From assembly GCA_017311185.1 (NCBI GenBank), contig JAESUZ010004534.1, positions 1,116,001 to 1,180,000 on the forward strand: a DNA stretch of 64,000 nucleotides, written 5' to 3'. The translations under genes were made by a program, and so were the position numbers. The notes under the pieces are model-generated. The model searched no databases. It worked only from the letters and a program-made list of their open reading frames with translations, and had not been told where the DNA came from. The stretch's first letter is position 1, and each line of letters begins with the position of its first letter. Origin of the DNA: Proteles cristata cristata. Taxonomy: Eukaryota; Chordata; Mammalia; Carnivora; Hyaenidae. Positions 47,520-58,960 of this stretch are shown here, one piece after another.

Positions 47520-49905
47520 CATCTGAAACCTCAGCACTGACCTCCCTCCCTAACTTCAGGTTTTATATCCTAGAGGAATCCAGTTCCTCAAAAGTTTACA
47601 CCTCTTTCTATCCAGAGAACACAGCCATCCTATTAGGCAGCGCTCAGCAAACTCAGCACGCAAATCAGACCACCCCTTATTTCTGTATATCATGCTTTTT
47701 TGGAAAACAGCAGTCTTTACATACAGTGTTTGTGCTCTAAAAGTCAACCAGTTGTAACAGAGACCATACGACCCACAAAGTCTAAGCTATTTACTCTCTA
47801 GCCCTTCCCTAAGAAAGGTGGTGGACATTCACTATAAGGCTTTTAACAATGTTGACATTCTGAGCAAATTAGTCTATACCTATCAACATTTATTGTAAAC
47901 CTACTGTTCGTGTAGTAATTAGATATCACACACAAGAAAGAATTGAGAGCAAACACTATAACATTATGGTACCTGCTTTGGGGAAACTTTTCAGTAACCA
48001 GTCACAGAATAAGAAAATTACAAGGAAAAGAGGTGGAAAACTAAGAAATTGTGATCTAGAGAGAATGAATCATTTATCTAAAGTTTAGTAAAATAGAAAT
48101 TGTAATAGCAATATATGTTTAAAAATATGACAGCCTGTGGGTTTCATTGAAAATGTGATTTCCATTTTTTACACAGTAACAGAGTCTTACCAGAACAAAA
48201 GACCCCCCAGACACAGACTCTATCTTCCTGTCTGGTTTACAGCTGGACCTGACAAACTAACTCCTAGACAAGGGGCCGGAAGTTAGAGCGATGCGCCCAA
48301 CTCCGGCCTCGCTTACTTGAAAAGAATAATTATCAGGCTTCCTTTCCTCCTCCTTCCTATGGGCTTCCTGATTTGGCAGGAACTCAGCTCTGGAAATGAA
48401 GGGGAAGCAGAGCAATGTGATAGCAGGGGGGAGGGGGAGATCTATCTCCCAGAATGACCACAGGACCACAGGACACAAACTTGCCCCCTCAGCACAGACC
48501 AGCCAGCCAGTTAAATGAGAAGTAAATAATATTCTTATTTATACTACTGTATTTAAGAATCTTTATTAAAGCAGGTTACCTTGTACTCTCATGTATACAT
48601 ATGGGGGAGAAGGGCATACTTTTCAGTATGATTTCCTATTTCTGAGCCAACCAACTAGGCATTTCTCTATGCATCTCTTTATACTAGGCAATGTTAGCAA
48701 GCATGTGCTAAAATCTGAGCATATGTGCTTCCTACTCAGAAAATACCAAGTGCCTAAAAACTTTATGAAAGCCAATTTTCAATCTATTCAAACTACTTCA
48801 AAACATTGACAAAGTTCCAAATTAAAACATTAATGCTATTCCTTTAGCTACATAAATTTCCAAGGAAGAAGTTATCGCATAAAGACAATGACCTAATAAA
48901 TATCTTTCATAGCACACGCCCCAAACAAATGCAAACTTAACCCAATCTTGCTCTGTGGGTAATGACCAATTCTCAACAACTCATGTGTTGAAGAGCTGTT
49001 GTAATTATGTATATTTCTACAACCAAAGTACTGGAAGTTGTAAAAACTTCTTCTGATGACACAAATGTATGCCTAACAAATCACTTCAAAAATGTGACAT
49101 CTGCCTAAATTATAGGTGATATTCGAGTAGATGAAAATGAAGAGGAACTGAAAGCAACATGCTATGAGTGCTTAGAAAGCCAAAACGGCAGCAAGAATTT
49201 AAAATAAAAGGCTCCTTGAAAGAGGTCAGGCTATGAAAGGGAACTGAATCCCTTTGTTGTATGTTTTACAAACAGACAAAACTAAAGCACTTTTGAAGAA
49301 GAAAAGGGAATGCCTTGCCAAAAGAGACTTCTATGCATAGGCAACAACAAATGTGGCATTCCAGGAAAAGGAAGTTATCTGTGACTTACGCAAATCATCT
49401 GAGCTGGGGAAAGAAATAGAGAAAGACACAGAAGGACACAAAGATGGGTAATATAAGGGAGGAATCTAGAATTCTCACTGTTGTCAAAAGCAAATGGACA
49501 CCACCAGGTATTCTGTATGGAGAGACCTGGAAGATGGGGGCCACGACCAAAGAGCATGAGCAAAGGAGAGAGCGGGGTGCCTGAGAAGGCCGGCGGGTGT
49601 GTCCAGGTCAGGCAGTCATGCAAACATTTCACCCTTCTTTGAGAGCAACCACAACAGTTGGAACAGGGCAGGAACAACCAGGTTTGAGCTCCTGGAACAA
49701 TTCAGGCTGTTACTGGAAAGGGGTCTGGGGAGGGGTGAGGGTGAAGATGGTAAACACCATTACTGACAACTGCAGGAGACGTGATGAAAAACCGCAAGGC
49801 CTCGGACCACAGCGCGAGTGTGGCCATTACAGATGGAGAAAAGCAGCTGGACTTGAGAGACATCTAGCAGGCAGACAGGGCATGGTGACTTAGTGGGCAT
49901 CAATG
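47520..49905. other. Intron sequence, nothing recognised
   Basis: The longest repeat-poor stretch of the window (2.4 kb). I saw no exon-like open segment with matching splice sites on either strand. Confidence 0.5.
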
Positions 49906-49917
49906 GAGGAGACGGGG

Positions 49918-50292
49918 GTACCTGGCTGGCTCACTCAATTAAGTCTTCAGTTGTAAGTTCAGGTCCCACAGTAAAGATTACTTAAAAATAAAATCTTTAG
50001 GGGCACCTGGGTGGCTCAGTCAGTTAAGTGTCTAGCTCTGGCTTTGGGCTCTAGTCACGATCTCATGGGTAACGTGTCTGAGCCCCACATTGGGCTCTGT
50101 GCTAACAGCATGAAGCCTGTTTGGGAGTCATTGTCATTCTCTCCTTCTCCCTCCCCCCCTCCCTCCCTCTCCTCCCCCTTCTCCCTCTCCCTCTCCCTCT
50201 CTCACTCTCTCTCTCCCTCTCCCTCCCCTGCTCAAGCTCTCTAAATAAACAAACTTTAATGAAAAAAATAAATAAAATCTTAAAAAAAAAAA
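49918..50292 (+). mobile_element. Short CAN-SINE carrying a second SINE in its tail
   Basis: Short SINE 49918-49999 (tacctggctggctcactcaa, then aagattacttaaaaataaaa). Its tail resumes after the insertion at 50000-50281. Outer duplication agacgggg at 49910-49917 and 50293-50300. Confidence 0.88.
50000..50281 (+). mobile_element. CAN-SINE with long CT-rich tract, nested
   Basis: Head gggcacctgggtggctcagt. The CT-rich part is expanded at 50135-50232. Inner duplication aaataaaatctt lies at 49986-49997 and 50270-50281. Confidence 0.95.
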
Positions 50293-50300
50293 AGACGGGG

Positions 50301-50779
50301 AGAGAAGTCAATCAAAACATGCACACTTCTGGCTCTGCCATACTACATGACTGAAGACCCCACTTAAAGACGAGAAACAGGTTAGGAAGAAAATATGTGG
50401 TTTACTTTGTGTAAGTTCAACTGGAGAGGCCTGGGAGAGTAGACTGATGGTATCTCCATGGTGAGAGTTCAGAAGAACGTCAATCAGAACGCAGATCCAA
50501 CCACAACATAGAAGGCATGGGGGCAGATGTCCACATGAAGAAATCCAGAGTGGGGCACAGAGAAATGGAAGACAAAGCCGGCAGTATGCAGCTTATCCCT
50601 ATACAATAACTGAAGTTAAGGGGAAGAAAACATCCTCAAGGAGGGGCTGGAAAGGATGAAAATTAGAAGAACAGGGTGCAGCTGGAATTTCATTTCTGAA
50701 AAAAATGTTCTTAGGTGCAAATTAGTATTTCAAAATGTTTCAAGTTGTTTAAGTTTTTGGATAAACTGTAAATAATGTA
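50301..50779. other. Intron sequence, nothing recognised
   Basis: No confident repeat or exon. Confidence 0.45.
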
Positions 50780-50792
50780 GAAATGCAATCTA

Positions 50793-51008
50793 GGGGCACC
50801 TGGGTGGTTCAGTCAGTTGAGTGTCTGACTTGATTTCAGCTAAGGTCATGATCTCTCGGTTGGTGCGATCAAGCCCCATGTCAGGCTCTGCACGGACAGT
50901 GGGAAGCCTGCTTGAAAGTTTCTCTACTTCTTTCTCTCTGCCCTTCCCATGCTCGTGCTCTCAGTCTCTCTCTCAAAATAAACATACATTTAAAAAATAA
51001 TAATAAAG
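50793..51008 (+). mobile_element. CAN-SINE
   Basis: Duplication gaaatgcaatcta (50780-50792) / gaaaggcaatcta (51009-51021). Head ggggcacctgggtggttcag. Confidence 0.97.
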
Positions 51009-51306
51009 AAAGGCAATCTAACTTTCAGGATTTCTGTCATTCCCTCCTCCAGTTAAATAAAAGTGTTTACTTACAAACTTCATTATTTCCTATTTAACTT
51101 TATTGGCTCTCCTATTACAGTCTAGTAATAGTATAAATTTCCTTGTTCCCATGTGAGGCTGATGTCAAAACAATTAGCATCAGACTGTCTTCAGGAAACT
51201 CTAACATAGATTTCAGAAATAATGATAATTTGAACAAAAACAAGATTGTTTTCTGATAGTGATAAATCTGTGATTGAGGACATGAAAAATTAAAATGTAT
51301 GCAGTT

Positions 51307-51500
51307 CAGAGTGCCTGGGTGGCTCAGTTCATTGAGCAGAGCTGACTCTCATCTCAGTTCAGGTCATGATCTCACGAACCACGAGTTCAAGCTCCAAGTC
51401 AGGCTCTGTGAGGGCAGCACAGAGCTTGCTTTGGATTCTGTTTCTGCCCCTTCCTGCCTCAAAATAAACAAACTTGAAAATTTTTTTAATAAAATAAAAT
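51307..51500 (+). mobile_element. CAN-SINE, first of three
   Basis: Head gagtgcctgggtggctcagt. Flanked by aaaatgtatgcagtt at 51292-51306 and 51501-51515. Confidence 0.97.
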
Positions 51501-51515
51501 AAAATGTATGCAGTT

Positions 51516-51716
51516 GGGGGATCTGAGTGGCTCAGTTACGTTCACCTCTTGATTTTGGAATAGGTCATGATCTCACGGTCTCTGGGATCGAGCTTCAAAA
51601 TGGACCCTGCACGCTGACGGTAGGGCCTGTCTGGGATTCTCTCTCCCTCTCCTTCAGCACCACTATCCTACTTGTGTATGCTCTCTAAAAATAAAATAAA
51701 TCTTAAAATAAAGTAA
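51516..51716 (+). mobile_element. CAN-SINE, second of three, diverged
   Basis: Head ggggatctgagtggctcagt, with part of the head deleted. Tail aaaataaaataaatcttaaa. Confidence 0.92.
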
Positions 51717-51925
51717 AGGGGCGCCTGGGTGGCTCAGTCGGTTAAGCATCCTACTTCAACTCAGGTCATGGTCTCACAGTTCATGAGTTCAAGCCCTGCA
51801 TCAAGCTCTGCTCTCTCAGCTCAGAGCCTGCTTCTGATCCTGTTTGCCTCTCTCTCTGTCTCTCTGCCCCTCTCTCACCCTTTCTCAAAAATAAACACTT
51901 AAAAAGTAAACAAATAAATAAAAAT
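51717..51925 (+). mobile_element. CAN-SINE, third of three
   Basis: Head ggggcgcctgggtggctcag. After its tail comes a third flank copy, aaaatgtatgcaatt, at 51926-51940. Confidence 0.96.
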
Positions 51926-51940
51926 AAAATGTATGCAATT

Positions 51941-53100
51941 TTGCAGGATAAATGATATGGTGTGCTTTTATCACAAATTCAAAGGTGTAAAATGTGACTT
52001 TAGATAAGTCAAAGGAATTATAAGCAAACATTAACTTACTTTATGGATATCAAAGACCAGACCCACTCAAGCACACAAATGAAGCAAAGACTTTCAAAAA
52101 TATTTCTACTTGAATAGTAAATAGAGCGTGAAAACAGATTTTATCTTGCTAAATGATGTGTCAGGGATAAAATTACTACACAAAAGCATTTTCTCCTTAA
52201 ATGTTTTCTGAATGAAATATTACATATTACTATGCAAAATCAAATCATTATGTTTTTCTTTCCAAAATCTAGAAGATGAAATGATGGCTAATGGCAGACA
52301 ACCAAAATCTAGGTGCCTCATCCGATGGCTCCAAAGACTGTACATTCACTGATTATAAAGCCAAATGGGGGAATAATCAAAGAACTACTTTTTTCCCTAA
52401 AAGCCCAAAAGAACAGATAAATGGGACAAATCACTGGACTGTTAAGAGATATCCTACACATCAGAAAGTTACCATTTTGTACCCAGTTTACTTTTTTCCC
52501 ATGTCCCAGGAAAGACAGTGCAGTTTAAAGTGATTGCTGTTCAAACACGAAGTCGGTAGCAGAGGCACTCTGAGGCATAGTTTATAACTTCAACGATATT
52601 ATTAATCACATACTCATAAAAATTATGGCTCTCAGTTTTAGACAGGGAATTGAAAATGACCTCCACCAAAGTTCACGAGGTCCCATCTGCATGGGAAATC
52701 ACCACCAGGCCACAGAAGAGACGACCCCTAGGAGCAGCCTTCTCCTGACTACCTGCTGTTTCCAAAACACTGGCCAGACATTAGTTGCACACACTGCCGG
52801 GATCAAACAGAGGCCAAAAGTCACAGCTTATTTCATGGGGACTCAGAAATTAACTTTAACCAAATCACATTTTTGCTCTCAAGATTTTTTATTTTAACAA
52901 AAGCTCACAATCTGCCCAGGAAAAAAAACTCATTTGAGCAACTAAGCAGTTATCCACCTAGATAGTAAATTGTCCTTCATGAAACAATTTCTTTAAGCCC
53001 TCTATTCTTTAGAATATATCAGATGAATAATACATCATCACAAATGCATCTGTTTTTATTCCTTAAATAAAATTCCTTAGCTTTGGGGGGGAGGGGCACA
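51941..53100. other. Intron sequence, nothing recognised
   Basis: No confident repeat. Open frames at 52291-52533 and 52625-52897 have no known motif. Confidence 0.5.
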
Positions 53101-53109
53101 TGCTCCCCT

Positions 53110-54330
53110 TCACCTGTTTTTTTAAACTTTTTATTTTGGAATAATTTCAGAATTATAAAAAACTCATAAAATAGTAGAAAGAATTATTATATATCCTTTA
53201 CCCCAAATATTTCTTTATTCATTTATCATTATTTATCATTCATTTTTTTTCTCTTTACACACAATTTTTCTTAAACATCTGGGGATAAGTCAAAGACAGG
53301 CTGCACTTTACCTCTACATACTTCAGTGTATTTTCTAAAACCAAGGTAAGCCTCTCATGTAACTACAGTACAATGCCCAGATCCGGAAATCAACACTGAT
53401 AACAGCAGCAGCATCTAATCTGCAAACCTTGTTCAAATTTCACCAACTGTCTAATTTATGCCCTTTACAACAAAAGAAAAACTTTTTTTTTCCCTGTTCC
53501 AGGAACTCATCCTGCATTTAGTTGTCACATATCCTTGGCTTCCTTTGATCTAGATAAGTTAATCCACCTTCATGTTTCTTGACCTTGACACTTTTGAAGA
53601 ATACAAGCCATTTATTTTGTACACTGTCTTTCAATTTGGTTTGTCTGCTGTTTCCTCATGATTACAGCCATGTCATACATTTTGGGGAAGAACATCACAG
53701 AAATGATATGCTATTTTCAGTGCATTGTATCTCAAGAGGCATGAGATGTTGGTATGTCCCTTTACTAGTGATGTTAACTGTGATCATGTGGGTAAGCTGC
53801 TAGGTTTGTCTACTTAAAGGTGTTATAGGTCCCATTGTAATTAATTAGTATCACTTGGGGATTGAGTATGAAACTATGTAAATACCTGTTTCTCATCATA
53901 TTTTCACTGACTAAGCATCCATCATTGATGATTCTTACCTAACCAATTTGATGTTTGCCCAATGGGGATTCTTCTACATTTATCAGTTAAAAATCTGCTG
54001 TAGAAAAGACCTGTGCCTCTTTCCTCTTTTATCTTTCTTATCTGCTTATGTCAGTATGAACCCACAGACTCTTGCTTATTCCATGGGCTTTAATCCATTG
54101 ATAACATTATTTTGTGGCTGAAGTTTTCCCAGATTGGCCAGTGGTAACCCCTTAGAGCTAACTCCTGTGTCTTTCTGACATATCACCTTTGAGCACTTGA
54201 CTACTTTCTTATACAAGATGAATCAGGCTCATCTTACACTCTTCTGGAAATCAGCCATTTTATCACGGAGTAGTGGTTCCATTTATGAGACAATTGTATT
54301 TTTAAAAAAAGATCTGGGTTCTTGGCATGC
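53110..54330. mobile_element. Old L1M-derived sequence
   Basis: Ttggaataatttcagaatta, tgtaactacagtacaatgcc, atccttggcttcctttgatc, ttcttgaccttgacactttt and catccatcattgatgattct follow one widespread old L1-associated repeat in order. Subfamily and orientation not fixed. Confidence 0.55.
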
Positions 54331-54372
54331 TCATTGCTATGGGTGTAAATGCTACCATGACCTCTGAGCATG

Positions 54373-54590
54373 CCAGCGGTTCTCAGTCAAGGGTGATTTG
54401 CCCCCTCCCTCATGACATATGGCAGTGTCTGAAAATACTGGGTTGTCACAACTGAGGAAATACTACTGTCTTTTAGTAGGCAGAGGCCAACGGTGGTGAT
54501 AAACATCCTACAATGCAAAGGACAGCCCTCCCCCATACACAACAAAAAAATTTCTACCCCAAAATGTCAATCGTGCTAAAGAAACCCTGA
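54373..54590 (+). mobile_element. MER20 (hAT-Charlie), near full length
   Basis: Cagcggttctcagtcaaggg at the start and aaagaaaccctgag at the end are the inverted ends. Internal gggttgtcacaactgaggaa and taaacatcctacaatgcaaa match MER20. The length, about 218, fits. Confidence 0.85.
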
Positions 54591-57384
54591 GCTACAGAAT
54601 GTGTGTACATACATAAAAAAACACATGTGCACAGTAACATATTTACAGCTATTTTTCAGTCTATGTTAAAAGCCATGAGTTTACATGGATACCTCCAATT
54701 TCAACTGAATACCATAGGACTCATTTGGAATGGAAATCCTCATCCATTTCCCCATCTGTAACTTCTTTCTCTGACAACATGAAATATCACTCATCTTATC
54801 CACAATCCATGTATTTATTTTCTCAATCCCAGAATATACATAAACTAGTTTCAGAACTGCTAACTCATGAACTAGGAAAAACAAACCTACTAACTACAGT
54901 TCAACATTTGTTTATACTGTATTTAGCTTAAGGATATCCAGTCAAAATAAAGGTTAAAAGTTATTTATAGCTATCTTTTTTCCCTCTCTCTCTCTCTCTC
55001 CCTCCCTCAGCATGATTATATTATTCATAAAATTCTGTCCACTGTTGGTATTCCATTTAGAGCTTTTTTTCCCAGAATGTTTATAATTTTATTTTGAAAT
55101 ATTAATGTCAGAATTCTAAAAGTGTAATCAAAGAACCCTCTCTCCTTCATCCTCTGTACTCTGTTTCCCATCCCCCAATCATTTCTACCAGATGAGGATC
55201 TGGTAGGTACACCATATAGGCCCACCATCTTATTAGCTCTGCTCTTGTGTACGTGTGTGTGTTTCCACAAACAAGCAGAAACATGTATATATTCTTATTT
55301 CCCTGAGTCATCCACCAGTATCTGGTCTCTTTTTCCTTTAATAAGGGAAATGCTACTTTTTAGCTTAGTAAATGGCCACCTTGGTATCAACTACATTGTC
55401 CATCTTCCTAGAAGGTATGTATGACCATGTGATTCAATGCCAACAGGATGGAAGCAGAGATAAAGGGTGCTTTCCAGGTTATGCCTTGAAAAAAATGGGT
55501 GTGAACTCCCCTTTCCCCTGCCACCTTCCTGCTGAGGCTGGATGATGGGCATAAAAGCAGTCACTTAGGAGCCCCCAAATGAAAACCATTTGCTGTGAAT
55601 CCAAGAGTCTCCCTACCAGCCCCTGACAATCTTCTTTTGGGACTATGACATGGGAGATATATTAAATTATATCTTTCTTAGATCACTGTATTTTTCATTC
55701 TCTTTGTTATAACTGCTTAGACTACAGCCTGCAAGACTATGAAGGTCATTGGGTGGGAAAAGGACTGAGCATTCCAGAAATGAAAACAACAGTGAAGGAG
55801 AGAGGGGAAAAAAAGAGCATGAAACAAAGTGGCCATCCTTCATCTTTGGAACATTAGCTGACCGAACTATTCTCACGTCCCCCAAAACAATTCTTCCAAC
55901 TCTTTTCCAGGCCACTCCAAAATGTTTTCTGAGATTGCTGCTTCATGATTACCAGTCAGGTCTGTTGAGGGTTTAGTCTTTTCATGGAGCATTCCATCTA
56001 CCTCCTTGCCTCACTGAAAACCTCAGTGACCTCAAGGACCTCACTTCTCCAGTAACCTTCACATACCTCCTTGAGATCCACTGTCACTTCTAGAACATTA
56101 CCTCTACAATCCTTGCAGAAACTTCTATTTCCTTGAGGCTTATTTTGGCTGGCCAAAAAAGTCTTCCCCAATTCCCTGTCATCTATCTACATCGTTTAAC
56201 AACCAATATTCACTTGCAGAATTTATGTCACCTGACTCAGGACCTTCCTTCCAATCCTAACTCATGTTACCATATGTATGACCCAGGCAACATCCTTGCC
56301 ACTCAGCTCTTAGGATCTCATTTCAAATTACCTATTCTTTCACTTTAGCCACCTAGTCCCAGAGTCAAACCCTGAAAGCATCTAGTGTTCACTAAGTGCA
56401 CCATATCTGAAACCACCAATTTAAAATAAATTGCTTTCCAACTGCAACCCCTATCTTTCCAACTCATTTCCTAAGAGCCCTGACTGGACCAATACTGAAA
56501 CTTCCAATGTAGACTATGAGACATTCTGTAAGTCAGCTGCCCTTCACTCTTATGAAGAGCTAATGATACAAAATACAAAAAGAGCAAGATAATAAAGAGA
56601 CATAATAAATAAAAGCAATGCATAAACTCTAACTGGACCACAGGTGAGGTTAAAGAAAATAAAGACACTAGCAGAATTGAGGAAACTTTAAATACGGACA
56701 GTACATAGGATGATATTATAAGTCTTCTGTCAATTCTCTTTGGTATAATACTGATATTGTGATTTTGTAAGAAAATGATCTTACTTTCAAGATCCATGCT
56801 GAAATATTTAGGAGTCATGTGTTATGACATCTGCAACTTTCTTTCCGATAGTTGAGGAAAAACACAAGGAGAGTAGGGAGAGAGGAGAAGGAAGAAGAGC
56901 AAGGAGGAAGAGGAAGGAGAAGGCAAAAAAAGTTATAAAGAAGAGATGGAGAGATGGAGGGAAACATGTAGAAAAGCTTAACAATCTAAGTGAAGAGCAT
57001 ACAGGGGTGCAAGGTACTTACTATTCATTCACCTTTTCTCTAGGCTTGAAAATACCTAAAATAAAAGGCCTGGGGGCAATGTAACAAGAAAAAAAAAAAC
57101 CTTCTGATATATATACACACACGTATATATACATATATATATCATGCACACATATACACACACACATATATATAGACAGCTATAGATAGACATAAATATA
57201 AATATGTCTCCATCTGATGTGTATACGTTCTCATCTTTGTGCTCATCCAAACACAATCAGATACTTCAGGATGGGAAGGTGGCTTAACTAATGTGAGGCT
57301 GGACCACACACTACTCTGTAAACTGCCTTTCTATTTAACAATACATACACACAGGCCTTCAAGTACTGGTTGTGCCATGACTTA
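54591..57384. other. Intron sequence, mostly unrecognised
   Basis: Contains a (TC)n tract near 54987-55010, a purine-rich tract at about 56870-56970, and (TA)n/(CA)n tracts at 57105-57175. The part at 55360-55690 may be an old LTR-like repeat, but I could not place it. Confidence 0.45.
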
Positions 57385-57389
57385 TAGTG

Positions 57390-57605
57390 AAGATGCACAG
57401 TAATTTATCCAGTCATTCACCCATTTGGTGGACATCATGGTTGATTACAATTTTGGCTACTTTAAACACTGCTGTCACAAATGTCTTTGTACATACCACT
57501 TCACAATTCAGTCTTTTAACTCTAAAGGAAAGATTCCTGAAAACTGAACGGCTAGGTCTAAGAGTATGCACTTTTAACATCTGATGCCAGATTATCGTAC
57601 CAAAA
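57390..57605 (-). mobile_element. Old L1 3'-UTR fragment
   Basis: Acaattttggctactttaaa, gtctttgtacataccacttc and gaacggctaggtctaagagt match the reversed L1M 3' UTR. Confidence 0.65.
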
Positions 57606-57944
57606 GACAATGGTAAGTCATATTCCAAATACACCTGAGTGTGTTCTCCCCTATATTTCACCTCCACAGTAAGCTATCAGTCTTTTAAAAAAGAATGCTG
57701 CCACTCTGAGGAGCCATTTGAAGGAAACACAAAGTGAGGTACTCTCAACAAAGTCACCTGTAAGAGCCACATAAGGCCGTGCTAACATTACTTCTAAAGA
57801 ACCAAAAGCAGAGGTGGGGAAAGAAAACTGGCCACCCATCTGAATTCCCACCATATTTCTTTACTCCAGTATTATGGCATTTATGATTGTATGTTCTTTC
57901 TGTATGTTTCATACCAACTTTACCAGAAACTCCCTGAAAGTTAC

Positions 57945-58130
57945 TGTCACTCATTCATTAATTCATTCAACAAATATTTATTACTCACCGACTGTGTGTC
58001 ACGCACAGTCAAGCCCTAGTAATACACAAGTGAACAAGATAAACATCATCACTGCCCGCATGCACCTAATTTTCTTATGGGATAATCCAACATTTAGCAA
58101 TTAGTCAGACAACTAATATTTTAATTACAG
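57945..58130 (-). repeat. L2/MIR-related 3' fragment
   Basis: Attcattcaacaaatattta, ctcaccgactgtgtgtcacg and aatacacaagtgaacaagat are the well-known reversed L2-type end. Confidence 0.5.
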
Positions 58131-58374
58131 TTATGATAAATCCTTTGAAGAAGCAGAACAGCATGCAATAAAAACAAGTAACCCAGCACACAGTACCAGG
58201 AATGACCCAAAATTGGCTTTCAATGTTGTTTATCTATGGCTTCATCAATTTCACATGTCAATGACTGACTGATAATGACTCATGACATATGATCTTTACA
58301 TATGTGGTTTTACAACTGTAATGAGAGAAGGATAAAAGAAGACAGGAACTAAAGTTACTGAGCTGGTACTGTGT

Positions 58375-58830
58375 CAAGGTCTTATGCATACCTAAGTTCA
58401 TCTTCACTACTAACTTACAGAGCAGAGGCTAATGCTCTATTTTTTTTAATTATTTAATTTACTTAATGTTCTTATTTATTTATTTGGGGGGGGTAAGAGA
58501 GAGGGGACGAGAGAGAGAGGACAAGAGGCGGAAGGGCAGAGAGAGAGGGAGACACAGAATCCAAAGCAGGTACAGGCTCCGAAGGCAGAGCACCATACAG
58601 GGCTTGAACTCAACAAACCATAAGATCATGACCTAAGCTGAAGTGAGACACTTAACCGGCTGAGCCACCTAGGCACCCCTAATGCTCCATTTTTAAATGG
58701 AGAGTAAGAGATGCAGAGAGACAAAGTAACTTGACAAAAATCATAGTTACTAAAAATCACATAGCCAGGACAGGATAGGAACCTAGCCCCCTCTGATTTC
58801 TTTCTATTACATCAGAGTGAACCAAGGCCT
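58375..58830 (-). repeat. MIR split by a SINE
   Basis: After the SINE: gagacaaagtaacttgacaa, aaatcacatagccaggacag and gataggaacctagc match reversed MIR. Confidence 0.72.
58441..58679 (-). mobile_element. CAN-SINE inside MIR
   Basis: Reverse head ctgagccacctaggcacccc. Duplication taatgctctattttt / taatgctccattttt lies on either side. Confidence 0.96.
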
Positions 58831-58960
58831 TTTCAGACTAGGTCTAGAAAAATCTATCTGCTCAATAAAGTACATTTTATTTTACATATGATAAAGTCAG
58901 GAGAATAATAGCAAGCCTACTACTCTGTATTTAAGTTACTTAATTTAAAAATGTGGTAAC

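Noticed and set aside
48188..48240. Possible minus-strand exon ending at a gtaagact donor
   Set aside because: The sequence before the donor does not resemble PCCA and lacks a good acceptor at a suitable distance.
52291..52897. Two plus-strand frames of 80-90 codons
   Set aside because: No recognisable domain, antisense to the host gene, and no promoter or splice evidence.
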